Of a stretch of 17,470 nt of DNA, positions 1-8,932 are shown piece by piece. Each line of letters starts with the position of its first letter. Within the stretch, counting starts at the first letter, position 1. Under the pieces are notes generated by a model. It had not been told where the DNA came from. It saw only the letters and a list, made by a program, of their open reading frames with translations, and searched no databases. Source of the DNA: Chrysochromulina tobinii (taxonomy: Eukaryota > Haptophyta > Prymnesiales > Chrysochromulinaceae). The DNA is taken from positions 1-17,470 of the forward strand of contig JWZX01000987.1 of the NCBI GenBank assembly GCA_001275005.1, given 5' to 3'. The position numbers were made by a program, and so were the translations under genes.

Positions 1-642
1 CGTATCGAGGGTCGAGTACGAAAGCGCCACCGCTCCGGCAAACTTGCTCTCCAAGTTCTTGCTCGTCGCCGCACCCACACTCTGCAGCGTACGCACCTCG
101 TTCCAAACCATATCAACCACGGTGGCCAGAAAGGCCCTCGTGCCGAGGAGCTGGGCGACCTGCTCGCGCGATTTCAGGCCCTTGACGAACTCCAAGGCAG
201 CGCCGGGATCGCTGGCCCGCTGCTCAGCTGCCAGCGGGGCTAGCAGCGCAACCGCGACCGCGCGATGCACGCCCACGCCCTTGATCCACTCGACGATGCG
301 CCACTCCTCCGTCTGGCTCCCGTCCTCGTCCGCAAGGAGCTCGAGAGTGACGTCCTCGGCTTCAACTCCTCGAGCTGGTGATGCTGCGTCTGCCTGTTGT
401 GTTGCTGCGGGCGGCGGCGATGGAGGCGTCGCAGCACCTTGCAGTTTTGCCACCGTTGCGGCGAACGCCTGGGCTGCCTCGAGCTGCGCCTTGAGCTGCG
501 TGACAGTGTCATTGGCCAGTCGTCTCGCGTCCTCGACTGCGTCCTCCTTCAGTAGTCTGATCTCACTGACAGCGAAGCTGAAGTGAGCCCCGCCCTCTGC
601 CAGCTTCTGCTCCACCTGTCGCACCCTGGCCGCTGTCGACAT
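1..642 (-). CDS. Coiled-coil protein of unknown function, N-terminal part (partial)
   Basis: An uninterrupted minus-strand frame runs from an ATG at 642 to the window edge, giving 214 codons without a stop, so the 3' part lies outside. The start is the first ATG of the frame and opens MSTAARVRQVEQKLAEGG. Residues 1-70 are rich in E, K, Q and A with heptad-like spacing, suggesting a coiled coil. A P/A-rich linker follows at about 75-100. Residues 115-210 look like an all-helical domain containing EEWRIVEWIKGVGVHRAVA and SREQVAQLLGTRAFLATVV. I do not recognise the family. The antisense frame at 44-586 is serine/alanine-rich and I treat it as a shadow. No splice sites were needed within the visible part. 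Confidence 0.6.
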   Translation of the reverse strand, partial: MSTAARVRQVEQKLAEGGAHFSFAVSEIRLLKEDAVEDARRLANDTVTQLKAQLEAAQAFAATVAKLQGAATPPSPPPAATQQADAASPARGVEAEDVTLELLADEDGSQTEEWRIVEWIKGVGVHRAVAVALLAPLAAEQRASDPGAALEFVKGLKSREQVAQLLGTRAFLATVVDMVWNEVRTLQSVGAATSKNLESKFAGAVALSYSTLDT

Positions 643-1211
643 TTCCCACGATCGTAAGTCGCGGCCACCGTGGTAAGCGCGGTCCGCTCGCTTTTCCCAC
701 AGAACACTGAAACACCAATTCAGTCACACAAACACGTATGAACGAACTCGCGCACTCTCATCTTCTCATGCTCGCGAGACTCGAGTCTGCTGAGCCGTGC
801 AGCGTGCACGAATTGCCAATCGTTGTGTAATTCGTTGTATTGAGCCGGCCCGCCATCCGGATCCGGTTTCGTTTACCAACCCACCGCCCCTCCATACGCT
901 TTGGATTTGGGCATCGCATCTGTGTTTCGTAGGGTGGAACACGGTGGCCGGTATAGAGCGGTTTGTTTGGTTGTGTGACCCCGGTAGGCATGATGAGTCT
1001 GTGTAAGTCTCGTGTGGGCCGGTTCAGAACAGTCGAGTGCGTCGATTCCTACGCCTCCGCTACTAGTCTACCAGGCCCGTAGTACGCGTACCAGGCCCGC
1101 TACTCGACTTGGACTACGCCCGTTGTGCGATGGCAGGTAAGCCGGAACCGTTACTCAGGAGACCGGCGGCGGCGGCGCAATACGACTTCCGTGTGCAGCC
1201 CCCCAGCACTC
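643..1211. other. Intergenic region between two minus-strand genes
   Basis: This stretch should hold the promoter and 5' UTR of the coiled-coil gene (start at 642) and the 3' end of the NYN-ribonuclease gene (stop at 1212). It is less GC-rich than its flanks around 700-850. A short imperfect repeat, taccaggcccg, occurs twice near 1070-1100. Small ORFs on both strands have no coding character. I see no RNA gene or clear promoter motif. Confidence 0.5.
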
Positions 1212-3989
1212 CTAGTCGTCCACGTCGCACAGCCCGGGCAGCCGTACGCCGTCCGGTGGCGTGAGCTGTAGCGCGCCGCTGCGGCCGATCCACATGTACG
1301 GCACGACGTGCTGCGCAAACCACTCGTGTGTGATCTTGCCGCTGCGCCTGTGGTCGTCCCAGTTGTCATTGGTGACCACATAACACTCGTGCCCGAGGCG
1401 TAGCTGCAGCTTAGCCCACACGATCTGCGCATCGTCGTCGTCGCGCCGCGGCGGTGTGAAGGTTATGTAGTGCTGTGAAGCATCGAGTCGCTCGGGGGGG
1501 CGCCGTGGTGAGCGCGTGCACACAAGGCAGATCATCAGTGGCAATCAACGTACCTGCCAAGCGTCGAGTCGCTCCGCGTTGAAGGCCTTGAGCGCGCCCG
1601 TGCGCCCGCCGTCGCGCACCCACTCGACGAGGAAGGCCATCGGCAAGTATTCGACCCCCGCCGCACGCGCCTCCTTCGAGTCGTTCGCCTTGAGGACGGC
1701 GGCAATGGCCGCAATCACGCCGAGGGCGAGCAGAGGGGGCGACCTCTCGCCCGCGCGCGCGCGTACTTCGTCAAAGGCGAGGCGCTTCGGGTTCGTCAAA
1801 TCCTCGAACTCGGGGTCAACGGTGCTTCGGTTGCGTCCGACATTCATGCCGTCGATGACCACGACGATCGTGCGCCTCGAAGGCCGCGCTGTCCCCGCTT
1901 GGGCGCGTTCGTTCACGACGGGCGTCGCCGCCGTCGTCGCCGCAGCAGGCGGCACCGCCGCGCGGTGGCTAGTAATCCGTTGCACCTCCTCTTGATGCAA
2001 CGAGCGCGCCAGCTCCTCGTCGCTGATCGTCATCCCGGCGGCGCCGGCATTCAAGTGCTCACCACGGCGCCGCTCCTCGTCGCTGATCGTCATCCCGGCG
2101 GCGCCGGCATTCAAGTGCTCACCACGGCGCCGCCCCTCGTCGCTGATCGTCGTCCCGGCGGCGCCGGCATGCAAGTGCTCACCACGGCGCCGCCCCTCGT
2201 CGCTGATCGTCATCCCGGCGGCGCCGGTGGCGACGACGGATCCGCGACCGCCGCCGCGCCCGCCACCGCGGCCGCCATCGCTGCGACCACTGTGGCTGCC
2301 GCCAAGAGCGCCGCCACGAGCACCCCTTCCTTTGCCCGCGCCGCCAGGGGCAGCGGCTGCGGAGGGCGCGGGCGCAACCGCCGACCAATCGAAAGCCATG
2401 GTGGACGGCCCTGCGCTAGGGAGGGTGGACGGCCCGTGCATGCAAGTGCTCACCACGGCGCTAGGGAGGGTGGACGGCCCGTGCATGCAAGTGCTCACCA
2501 CAGCGCCCTCGGCGCTAGGGAGGGTGGACGGCCCGTGGCTGCCCTTGCCGTGGAGCCGCGCATGCTGCCGTCTCTCGTCGGCGCCGTGGTGAGCACTTGC
2601 ATGCTGCTGCCGTCTCTCCTCGTGCATCTGCGCCTGGAGCTCGAGCGCGGCATGCACGTGCTCACCACGGCGCCGCGCCTCGGCGATCTGCGCCTGGAGC
2701 TCGAGCGCCTCGCGCGCCTCAGCTGCTCTCGTGGCCGCCGCCGCCGCCGCCTCGGCTTTCGCCGCCGCCGCCGCCGCCGCTCTCGCGGTCCTCGCGGCCT
2801 CAGCCTCCTCTCTCGCTTGCACCTGCCGGCGCAGCTCCGCTGCCTCCTCGGCTTGGCGCGCATGCAAGTGCTCACCACGGCGCAGCTCCGCTGCCTCGTC
2901 GAGCTCTCGCGCCGCCGCCGCCTCAGCCCGCTGTGCCGCCTCCTTGATCGCCGCCTCCTCGGCTTGGCGCGCATGCAAGTGCTCACCACGGCGCAGTGCC
3001 GCCTCCTCGGCTTGGCGCGCGAGCTTGCGCACGTGCTCAGCGCGGCGCTCACTCTCGAGCGCCTCCGCACGCATGCGCTCGACCTCACGAAGCCGCACGA
3101 GCTCCTCCTGCTGGTACCGAAAGGCGAGCGCATCGGCCTCGCGCTGCTCGGCCTCGCGCCGCTGCGCATGCAAGTGCTCGGCTTCTCGCTGCTCGGCGTC
3201 GAAGAGAGCCTGCAGCCGGCGCGCCTCGCGCTCGTCTGCGTCGAGCGGCGGGTCGCTCTCCCACTGTGCATGCAAGTGCTCGGCTTCTCGTTGTAGCCGG
3301 CGCGCTTCGCGCTCGTCCAGGTCGAGCGACGGATCGCTCTCCCACTGCGCATGCAAGTGTTCGGCTCCTCGCTCGTCGGCGTCAAACGGCGGGTCGCTCC
3401 CCCACGAGTGCAGGTCTGGTACGGCCGGCGCTGCGGAGGAGGACGAGGCTGCCTGTGAAAAGGCACGAGATCCCACAGGCACGAGGCTCTGTGGGATCTG
3501 CGAGAGCGACGCATGAGGCGCCATGGGCGGCGGCGTCGAGGACGCGTCACGCAGGGAGGCCTCGAGAGCGCGGCGCAGCTGCTCCTCTTCCTCCCACTCG
3601 GCCACCGGCCGCGGCGGCGAAGGAGGCCGCGCTTGGTTGAACTGCCGGAGCAGCGCCTCCTGCTGCGAGTACGGATCGAGCGTAGTCAGCGAGAGGCTCG
3701 CCGCGACTGCCTCCTGCTGCGAGTACTGGTCCAGCGTAGACAGCGTGAGGCTCTCGGCGATGGCCTGTGCGATATCGTCGCGGCCCGCAGCGTCCACCGA
3801 TGGCTGGCGCTCGAGGCTCGCGAGCAAGGCCGCATTCAGATCGGCATCCTCATGCGCCTGCGCACCATCGACACGCGCGCGCGGAGGCTGCTCGGCGACG
3901 CTCGCTGCCAGTGCGCGGCGGAGATCTTCGTCCTCGTCGTTGTCGTCATCATCAACGTCGGCCGCGGTGTTATCAGAGCGAGTCCCCAT
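1212..3989 (-). CDS. UIM / coiled-coil / NYN (Regnase-N4BP1-type PIN) ribonuclease, two exons
   Basis: Exon 1 is 3989-1554 and exon 2 is 1472-1212, joined in phase 0 to give 898 residues. Four UIM-like motifs lie at about 19-33, 47-61, 71-82 and 133-147 (for example DEDLRRALAASVAE, EEQLRRALEASLRD), suggesting ubiquitin binding. A long E/A/R-rich coiled coil with GEHLHA repeats fills the middle. The C-terminus, from about 705, is a Zc3h12a-like NYN/PIN nuclease domain: VVVIDGMNVGRN (Asp713), DDDDAQIVWAK (Asp823-826) and VVTNDNWDDH (844-853) supply the acidic metal-binding residues known for Regnase-1 and N4BP1. The domain is completed only after splicing, which supports the intron. Inference: a cytoplasmic RNase tied to ubiquitin signalling, by analogy with N4BP1/KHNYN. 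The start at 3989 lies just before the first UIM. The frame stays open to 4607, but the extra part is proline/arginine-rich and overlaps the next gene. Confidence 0.75.
1473..1553 (-). other. 81-nt intron flanked by a 21-bp direct repeat
   Basis: The donor is CAG|GTACGT (intron starts at 1553) and the acceptor is TTCACAG|CAC (intron ends at 1473). Splicing joins the two halves of the NYN domain in phase 0. The last 21 exon bases (1554-1574) match the last 21 intron bases (1473-1493) at 18 of 21 positions, both ending in CAG. The intron also holds TTGATTGCC and CTGATGATCTGCC, units of the repeat family seen in other introns here, and a near-copy (19 of 21) of the word repeated in exon 1. Confidence 0.85.
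2013..2227 (-). repeat. 60-bp coding tandem repeat, three and a half copies
   Basis: Units are 2013-2072, 2073-2132, 2133-2192 and a partial one at 2193-2227, nearly identical. Each encodes 20 residues of the type GAAGMTISDEGRRRGEHLHA in the NYN-ribonuclease gene, just before the catalytic domain. Each full unit contains one copy of the GEHLHA-encoding word. Near identity suggests recent expansion. Confidence 0.9.
2047..3372 (-). repeat. Dispersed ~23-bp word inside the coding exon (GEHLHA element)
   Basis: The core on the coding strand is GTGGTGAGCACTTGCATGC or a close variant. Copies begin near 2047, 2107, 2167, 2438, 2483, 2651, 2860 and 2971, with shorter forms near 3166, 3268 and 3349. 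One copy, 2581-2604, is inverted. Translation depends on context: GEHLHA in most places, VVSTCMH at 2438 and 2483, and QHASAHHGA for the inverted copy. All keep the long frame open. The native coiled coil already contains related sequence (AEHLHAQ, RAEHVRK), so the word may have arisen in this gene. Confidence 0.85.
2416..2535 (-). repeat. 45-bp coding tandem repeat, two and a half copies
   Basis: Units at 2416-2460 and 2461-2505 plus a partial one at 2515-2535 encode the 15-residue motif GPSTLPSAVVSTCMH. They contain the same gcatgcaagtgctcacca word as the neighbouring 60-bp repeat, but here it is read in another frame, giving VVSTCMH instead of GEHLHA. Confidence 0.85.
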
Positions 3990-4053
3990 TTTCAGGCGGG
4001 GGACCGTGAATGAAGATCGTGAATGCATGAAAACTTGACAAATCAGGGACAAC

Positions 4054-6267
4054 TCAGAGGAGGATCTCTCTCGGCGTATGCCTTGTGGTAGTACCCGCGG
4101 GAGTTGTGACGGTGTACATGAGGCTCCGCGACAAGAGCGCGCTGGGTGACATCCTGCCGCCGTCGCCACCGACGCCGGCCCCGTTCCTGTCGCTGCTGGG
4201 GCTGCTCCTGCCGTTCGCGGCGCCATGCTCGCTGCCGCCTGCGTCCGCCCCCGTCGACCAGCCGCCGCTCCTTTCATCGCCGCCCGTCTCGATGATCCAC
4301 GCGTGATGTTCGGCGAGCCGTCTGGCTGGGTTCTCGAGCGGTTTGCTCCCCGTGATCCAGCGCCAGCATTGACGAAGCCCGCGCCACGAGCAGACCGACC
4401 AGAGCGCCTGGTACCACGTCTGCTCGGACTCGAGCCCTTTTTGGACCACGTATGAGAGGCCCAAGGCGCCCATGGGTGCCCGCGGAGGCGCCGTCGTGGG
4501 CAACGCCGTCGGGCCAGCCGCGGCGCTTCGCGTCGTCGTGGGCATCGGCAGCTTCCTTGGCGGCACGATGGTGCCGAGGGCCCCGGCCGCCGGGTCGGTC
4601 TCCACAAGCAGATCGTCAGGAGGCACGCCGTTTGGGTACAGGCGCGCCGTGTTGAGCAGCAGGGCGAGCTCGAGGTCGGCTAAGAAGGGCGGGAGGGCGA
4701 AGACCTCGAGCAGGTGGGGGGTCAGCCAAAGAGCCCACAGGAGTAGCGTCAAGAGTTTCGGCAACTCGCCTGAAGGCAGAGGCGATCGGAGGCGATCGGA
4801 GGCGATCAAGGCGATCAGAGGCGATCGTGGCGGCACTCAGCAGGAGCCTAATTAGGTCACTCACAGGCCTAATTAGGTCACTCACGGAAGAAGAGGTCCC
4901 AAAATGGCAATCAGAGGCAATTAACGACACTCACGGAAGAAGAGGTCCCAAAATGGCCACGCGTTCACCGGATCGGTCAGGTACGCGCCCACTCGATAGA
5001 GCTGGCAGAGCAAGGCGACTTGCATGCAACGGCAGCCTACGGCCTGAGAAGGACGGCCGCACGGTCGGAAGCCGGTTACTCCCGGACCGATGAAGAGGAA
5101 GGTGAGCCGATCGACGAAACCGTAAGGCCAGCCGTGGGCGAGCTTCACACCCTCACCGCGCATCGGCTTGCCTGATGAGGGAGACAACTTGCGGTCCGTC
5201 AAAGGCACTCATCGGCACTCATCGGCCATCATCAGCCATCATCAGCCATCATCAGCCATCATCAGCCATCATCAGCCATCATCAGGCGTGCCTTCGCGCC
5301 ATCGGTCACGCTCCATCTTTCGCAAGATGAAGTTATGATAGATCAGCCGGTAGCTGAGGTAAACGCTCGTGCCGTACCAGAGCCAGTCGGCGAACAGCGT
5401 GAGCGAGCGCCACGGCGCGCAGAAGAAGAGCGCGCCGCCGAGGGTGCCGAAATAGACCATCAAGATAGCCCAGGACGACGGCGTGAAGTCGGTCAGAGTC
5501 TTGAGCTGCGCGTGGTACACCTGGCTGAGGTAGTAGCTCACGTAGAGGCAGCTGCTCTCGACGGTTTTCTTGAGCGCCGTGTCGCGCTCGAGCTTGTCGC
5601 GCGACAGGGTACTGCATGCATCGAGAAGCTGCACTCGCATCGCGTCCAGCTGACGGGAGGCTAACGTCTCTGTGGGATTGCGTGGCTGGCCACCGGTCTC
5701 GAGCCGCTGGTAGATGGCGAGCCACTGCTGCATCGCCTGCAGCGCGATCGCGATGAAGGCGAAGTAGAGGAACATGGCCACGAGCAGCGCGAAGATCACG
5801 TCGTTGAGGAGGTAGAGCAGCGTCTCCGCATCAGGCGGCATGCGCGGGTGGCATGAAAGTGATGTCTGCATCGGGATGGCGCTGGCGTTGGCGAGCGACG
5901 CCGGGGCATGGACGTCTGAGATAGATAGATAGATCTCCACGCGAGGCCACCGGCGCGCGGTTTCCGCGAGGACGTCGAGCAGTCCCGTGCGCGTGGCTAT
6001 CCAGCTCATAATCGGGAGCGTTGCGAGCACAGTCATCTCGCCTTGGAGCCGACTCCACACGAGAAACTTTAGCTGCACCTCGTTACTTGAAACGCCCGGC
6101 GCGGCCCCGTCCTTGGGCGGAGAGAGCAGGTGCGTAATCGATCGGCGCGCTGCATCGAGGAGCAGCACGAGGAAGACCACGCCGAGCAGCATGGTGAAGT
6201 GAGCCAGACCGTACTCCTCCTCTGTGAGAGGCCACTTTGAGGTGGTGTAAGGTTCGGCCGCTGGCAT
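4054..6267 (-). CDS. Multipass membrane protein of unknown function, three exons
   Basis: Exons are 6267-5292, 5171-4935 and 4769-4054, totalling 1929 nt (642 residues plus stop) with all junctions in frame. The start is the ATG at 6267 (MPAAEPYTTSKWPLTEEE). Hydrophobic segments include FTMLLGVVFLVLLLDAA (about 24-40), DVIFALLVAMFLYFAFIAIA (about 165-185), WAILMVYFGTLGGALFFC and a following LWYGTSVYLSYRLIY in exon 1, FLFIGPG in exon 2, and LLTLLLWALWLTPHLLEV with a second segment in exon 3. The middle of exon 1 is a charged helical loop. The tail after about residue 470 is low in complexity but includes ETWYQ-like aromatic stretches (LESEQTWYQALWSV). I do not recognise the family; an MLO-like or channel-like multipass protein is possible but unsupported. 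Its stop is only 64 bp from the start of the next minus-strand gene. Confidence 0.7.
4770..4934 (-). other. Intron 2 of the membrane-protein gene, with duplicated donor region
   Basis: Donor TTCC|GTGAGT begins at 4934; acceptor CCTTCAG|GCGAG ends at 4770, 165 nt. The last 23 exon bases plus the donor (4928-4957) recur exactly inside the intron at 4879-4908 (30 of 30, 49 bp apart), creating a second potential donor. Next to it a 19-bp unit (gcctaattaggtcactcac) is repeated exactly at 4846-4864 and 4867-4885. The acceptor side holds a run of ggcgatcgga-type decamers at about 4781-4831. Confidence 0.8.
5002..5079 (-). other. Possible optional 78-nt intron or in-frame exon segment
   Basis: Within exon 2 of the membrane-protein gene, GGA|GTAACC at 5079 and CTCTGCCAG at 5002 could serve as donor and acceptor, phase 0. 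The segment is a multiple of three and has no stop, so it may equally be coding. Its translation (VTGFRPCGRPSQAVGCRC...) is less hydrophobic and more cysteine-rich than the flanks, which hints at an intron. Unresolved from sequence alone. Confidence 0.35.
5172..5291 (-). other. GC-AG intron 1 of the membrane-protein gene, filled with decamers
   Basis: The best in-frame junction is GAAG|GCACGC (5291) to CATCAG|GCAAGC (ends 5172), a GC-AG intron of 120 nt. On the sense strand most of it is a tandem array of TGATGATGGC (5224-5285, at least six units). The two boundaries resemble each other (GGCACGCCTGATG against GGCAAGCCGATG), so the exact cut is slightly ambiguous. No in-frame GT donor is available nearby apart from one that would remove conserved-looking charged residues. 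Confidence 0.65.
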
Positions 6268-7024
6268 CTAGCAACGTGTACCTTCGTCCGATGCGAGCTC
6301 CTCTTCGTCGGGAAGCAGACAGAAGGGAAGACAAGGGAGAGGAAGAGGAGGTCAAGAGCAGCCACAAGCGAGAAGTTTGTTGAAATCAAACTAAGTATGC
6401 TTCGTCAAAAACGGAAGGTCAAGCGACCTGTGTGGCGCGTCTTCCACGGTGTACAGCGAACCGGCGAATCACGGTGATCACATCACGTGTTATTCAGTGC
6501 ATGCAACTCTGCCTGAACGATCATCGAGGGTTTCGAGGCCGAATAAAGGCACCTCCCTGACTTCTTGCTGGACCGGCTCCTGTTTGGGAGCACGGAGGTC
6601 TCTGAACGTCGCAAAAATGGCCGTCCTGTTTGACGCGCTTCATCATGCGGCGCTAGGCACGCCATTTTGCTCGACCCCCTTTCACACGCCGAACGGCGCA
6701 GTGAGTTACAAGTGCAGGCATCAGTTCGACCAAAGTCGAAAGTGCAGAGGTGGCAGACTGATTTGACTGAGGCCCGGAGCCCCACGCCGTCTCGCGTCTG
6801 ATCTGCAGGACTGCATCATGAAACCACCGGCGCGGTGGAGATATGACATAAAATATCATAAATATGCGTGCACTACCAGTGTAACAGCGATGCATCTCTG
6901 ATCACCACACTCTGGGAGACACTGTGAGTGTCAGCTCAGTGCTCAGGAGACACACGACGATGCTCGGACTGGTGACGTGAGAGCGTCAGCGTGCGTCGAC
7001 GGGGAGCGCTTGCGCTTCGAACCT
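6268..7024. other. Intergenic region upstream of the membrane-protein gene
   Basis: It should contain the promoter of the gene starting at 6267 and the 3' end of the Dabb gene stopping at 7025. Base composition is more balanced than in the coding flanks, with an AT-rich patch at about 6838-6870 (gacataaaatatcataaata). Small ORFs on both strands lack coding character. I see no repeat or RNA gene. Confidence 0.5.
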
Positions 7025-7666
7025 TCAATTGACCGCACCGGATTCAAAGTCGAAGACAAACCTATCGCTCACGAATGGTTCGAGGAAAGAACTAAACTCA
7101 GCGCGCTCGGCGCTTGAGAGGAACGCGCGGCGTTCGGCTGTGCCAGCAAACGACACGAGCATCCCCAATGAGTGGCCGCGCGACTCCTTCTCCGTCGATG
7201 AGGGACTGCTGCTAATGAGAGTTCCAAGCTCGACGGTGCGCACTGAGCTGAGAGAGTCGAGCGTGAGGAAGCGCGCGACGATCTCGTCCAAAGGCGCGCC
7301 CTCGGATAGCCGCACGGACGTGAAATGGCGCAGCCGGCGCTCACGCGTTGGCGTTCCTGGGCTGGCGAAAGCAGCAGTGGAGGTGACGGAGCGCAAGCCG
7401 AGCAGCCAGCGCCGCAGCGAAGCATACACCTCCGCAGCGACAATGGCGATGAGCCACCATGGAGCCTCGCCATACGTCAGCACGGCGAGAACGGATGCCG
7501 ACACAAAGAGCCACCACATCGTTGCGGACCATGAACGGGCCTGCGATTCGACGTTCATCAACTCGTCCTCGTTCTCATCGGGCATGGCCACCCAGCCGGG
7601 CTGGTGGATGGCGTTAGCAGGTACGGGTTCGTAATTGGAAGACGGTGTACGCCGATGCCGCTGCAT
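7025..7666 (-). CDS. Membrane-anchored Dabb (stress-responsive A/B barrel) domain protein
   Basis: A single-exon frame of 213 residues. I chose the ATG at 7666 (MQRHRRTPSSNYEPVP) because the upstream extension to 7957 is arginine-rich, variable in composition and overlaps the 3' end of the next gene. Two hydrophobic segments at about 49-64 and 68-86 suggest a membrane hairpin or anchor. Residues 108-208 resemble a Dabb ferredoxin-like barrel: RRLRHFTSVRLSEGAPLDEI at the start, HSLGMLVSFAGTAERRAFL in the middle, and the family ending EFSSFLEPFVSDRFVFDFE. Dabb proteins include plant stress proteins and small-molecule cyclases, usually as dimers. The substrate cannot be read from sequence. No intron is needed. 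Confidence 0.7.
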   Translation of the reverse strand: MQRHRRTPSSNYEPVPANAIHQPGWVAMPDENEDELMNVESQARSWSATMWWLFVSASVLAVLTYGEAPWWLIAIVAAEVYASLRRWLLGLRSVTSTAAFASPGTPTRERRLRHFTSVRLSEGAPLDEIVARFLTLDSLSSVRTVELGTLISSSPSSTEKESRGHSLGMLVSFAGTAERRAFLSSAERAEFSSFLEPFVSDRFVFDFESGAVN

Positions 7667-7787
7667 TCGCAACAACCTCCGACGCTTTGTGTGATCGATG
7701 TGTGCCTCGCATTCGGCACGGGAAAATGACGAAACGCGTGCTTTTCGTGGCGCACTTTGACGACGCGACTGTATGTTGAACCCAATC

Positions 7788-8929
7788 CTACGACGCAACG
7801 CTAGCCCCCATGCCCCAATCACGGTAGACGTGCGCCCTTTCAAAGATGAGACGGGGTGCAAAGCGCCGCCGGAACGCCCGAATGCGGCGCGTGGCATCTG
7901 CAAGCGCCCCTGTGCCCATCGGTCCGAATGAGCTATAGCTGTGAACAAGGGCCTCATACGCCGTGGCGATAGCGCTCATGTTGTCATAGAAGCTGATGCC
8001 CAGGCCAGCAAACTCGGCCTCGTCCTTGGGGTGTGAGCGTTCAGAGAGGACCAGCCGGCCGGCGAGTAGGGCTTTGGAGACCTGATGATGGAGGCAATCA
8101 GAGGCACTCAGAGGCCTCTCAGAGGCACTCAGTACGGATACCCTGAGCGTGATCGTGATAATGGAGGCAATCAGAGGCACTCTCTCAGAGGCACTTGAGA
8201 GGCACTCAGTACGGATACCCTGAACGTGATCGGGTTGTGCGAGTCGCCACATCCCTTGTGCAGATTGAGCCAGATGGCGTGCTCGCGCAAGAGGCGCTGG
8301 TAGCTCTCATCGTCCCAGGCACGGAACGTGTTGGTCAGCTTCTCGCCGACCAGCAGCCCCTGTAGCTCCTTGAAGCACGCATGCCGCGGAGGCCCGTCGC
8401 GCACGTTGCCAAAGAACAGGAGCGCTCCGGGACGCACCATCGGAAGTGGCACTCGCTCCGTTGGGAGAGCGTACATGCTCGCCGCGCCGAGAGGCACGTA
8501 GCGCAGCAGCGGAGCGGTAGGCGCGCTCGAGCACGCCTCGAGATTGTGCCAGGCGAAGTCCCACATCTCATCTACAGCATAACGGCCTACCCTACGTGAT
8601 GCACACCGATGCTCAGGCTCACATTGGTAGAAGACGCGTCGGACTCCACGCTGGCCGAGCTCAGCCCACGGTGTGGCGGCATCGGCAAAGCCCCACCCGA
8701 CCCATATGAGAGCGTCACCCGCGCGAAGCGTGGACAGATTGCCCTGATAGGCTGCGCTGTGCCTGCGGCGTACACCCTGACCGTAAACGACAACCGGCGG
8801 CTTCGAAACGCTATGAAAGCCATCCATGAGGGTAGCGACAACCTGCTCGTACATGTACGCGTGCGCCGGCGTGTCCATGCTGTGCCAGATCATCACGAGT
8901 GAGGGCGGAGGCCATGAATGGCCCGACAT
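7788..8929 (-). CDS. Glycosyltransferase-like protein (CgeB-type GT-B C-terminal region), two exons
   Basis: Exon 1 is 8929-8219 and exon 2 is 8081-7788, joined in phase 0 (AGG|GTC), giving 334 residues. The start at 8929 is the first ATG in frame (MSGHSWPPPSLVMIWHSM). The N-terminal half has alternating strands and helices with GDALIWVGWGFAD and VDEMWDFAWHNLEAC. The C-terminal half reads LLFFGNVRDGPPRH, AIWLNLHKG, then across the splice junction ITFRVSKALLAGRLVLSE and a final GISFYDNMSAIATAYEAL. This order (a 'name of the victim' R/E-fold, then a short helix near GxxFY) is typical of the C-terminal lobe of CgeB/Glyco_trans_1_2-like enzymes. Donor and acceptor sugars cannot be predicted. The conserved block spanning the junction supports the intron. 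Confidence 0.6.
8082..8218 (-). other. Glycosyltransferase intron with duplicated donor region
   Basis: Donor TTCAGG|GTATCC at 8218 and acceptor CATCATCAG|GTC ending at 8082, 137 nt. The exon end plus donor (8198-8232) recurs inside the intron at 8121-8155, matching 34 of 35 bases at a spacing of 77 bp, so a second donor context is present. The rest consists of sense-strand units TGAGTGCCTC and TGATTGCCTC. Confidence 0.8.
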
Positions 8930-8932
8930 CGC

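Noticed and set aside
1899-3640. Long plus-strand ORFs opposite the NYN gene (465, 261 and 214 codons)
   Set aside because: They are antisense to repetitive GC-rich coding sequence, their translations are biased strings of R, A and S, and they carry no domain.
1545-4607. A single 1020-codon minus-strand gene
   Set aside because: The part above 3989 is low-complexity and overlaps the better-supported third exon of the membrane-protein gene. The conserved motifs begin at 3989, and the nuclease domain needs the spliced exon at 1472-1212.
5220-5285. CRISPR-like array of ccatcatcag
   Set aside because: Units are 10 bp with no spacers, lie in a eukaryotic intron and match other intron arrays.
5918-5935. 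gata microsatellite at about 5918-5935 as an intron or regulatory repeat
   Set aside because: It lies within the open first exon of the membrane-protein gene and is short enough to be coding (EIYLSI).
4054-6267. Assignment of the membrane protein to the MLO family
   Set aside because: Several helices and a long loop are compatible, but none of the MLO signature residues could be identified with confidence.
7667-7957. N-terminal extension of the Dabb protein to the ATG at 7957
   Set aside because: The extra 97 residues are arginine/serine-rich, have no domain and overlap the 3' coding end of the glycosyltransferase gene (7788).
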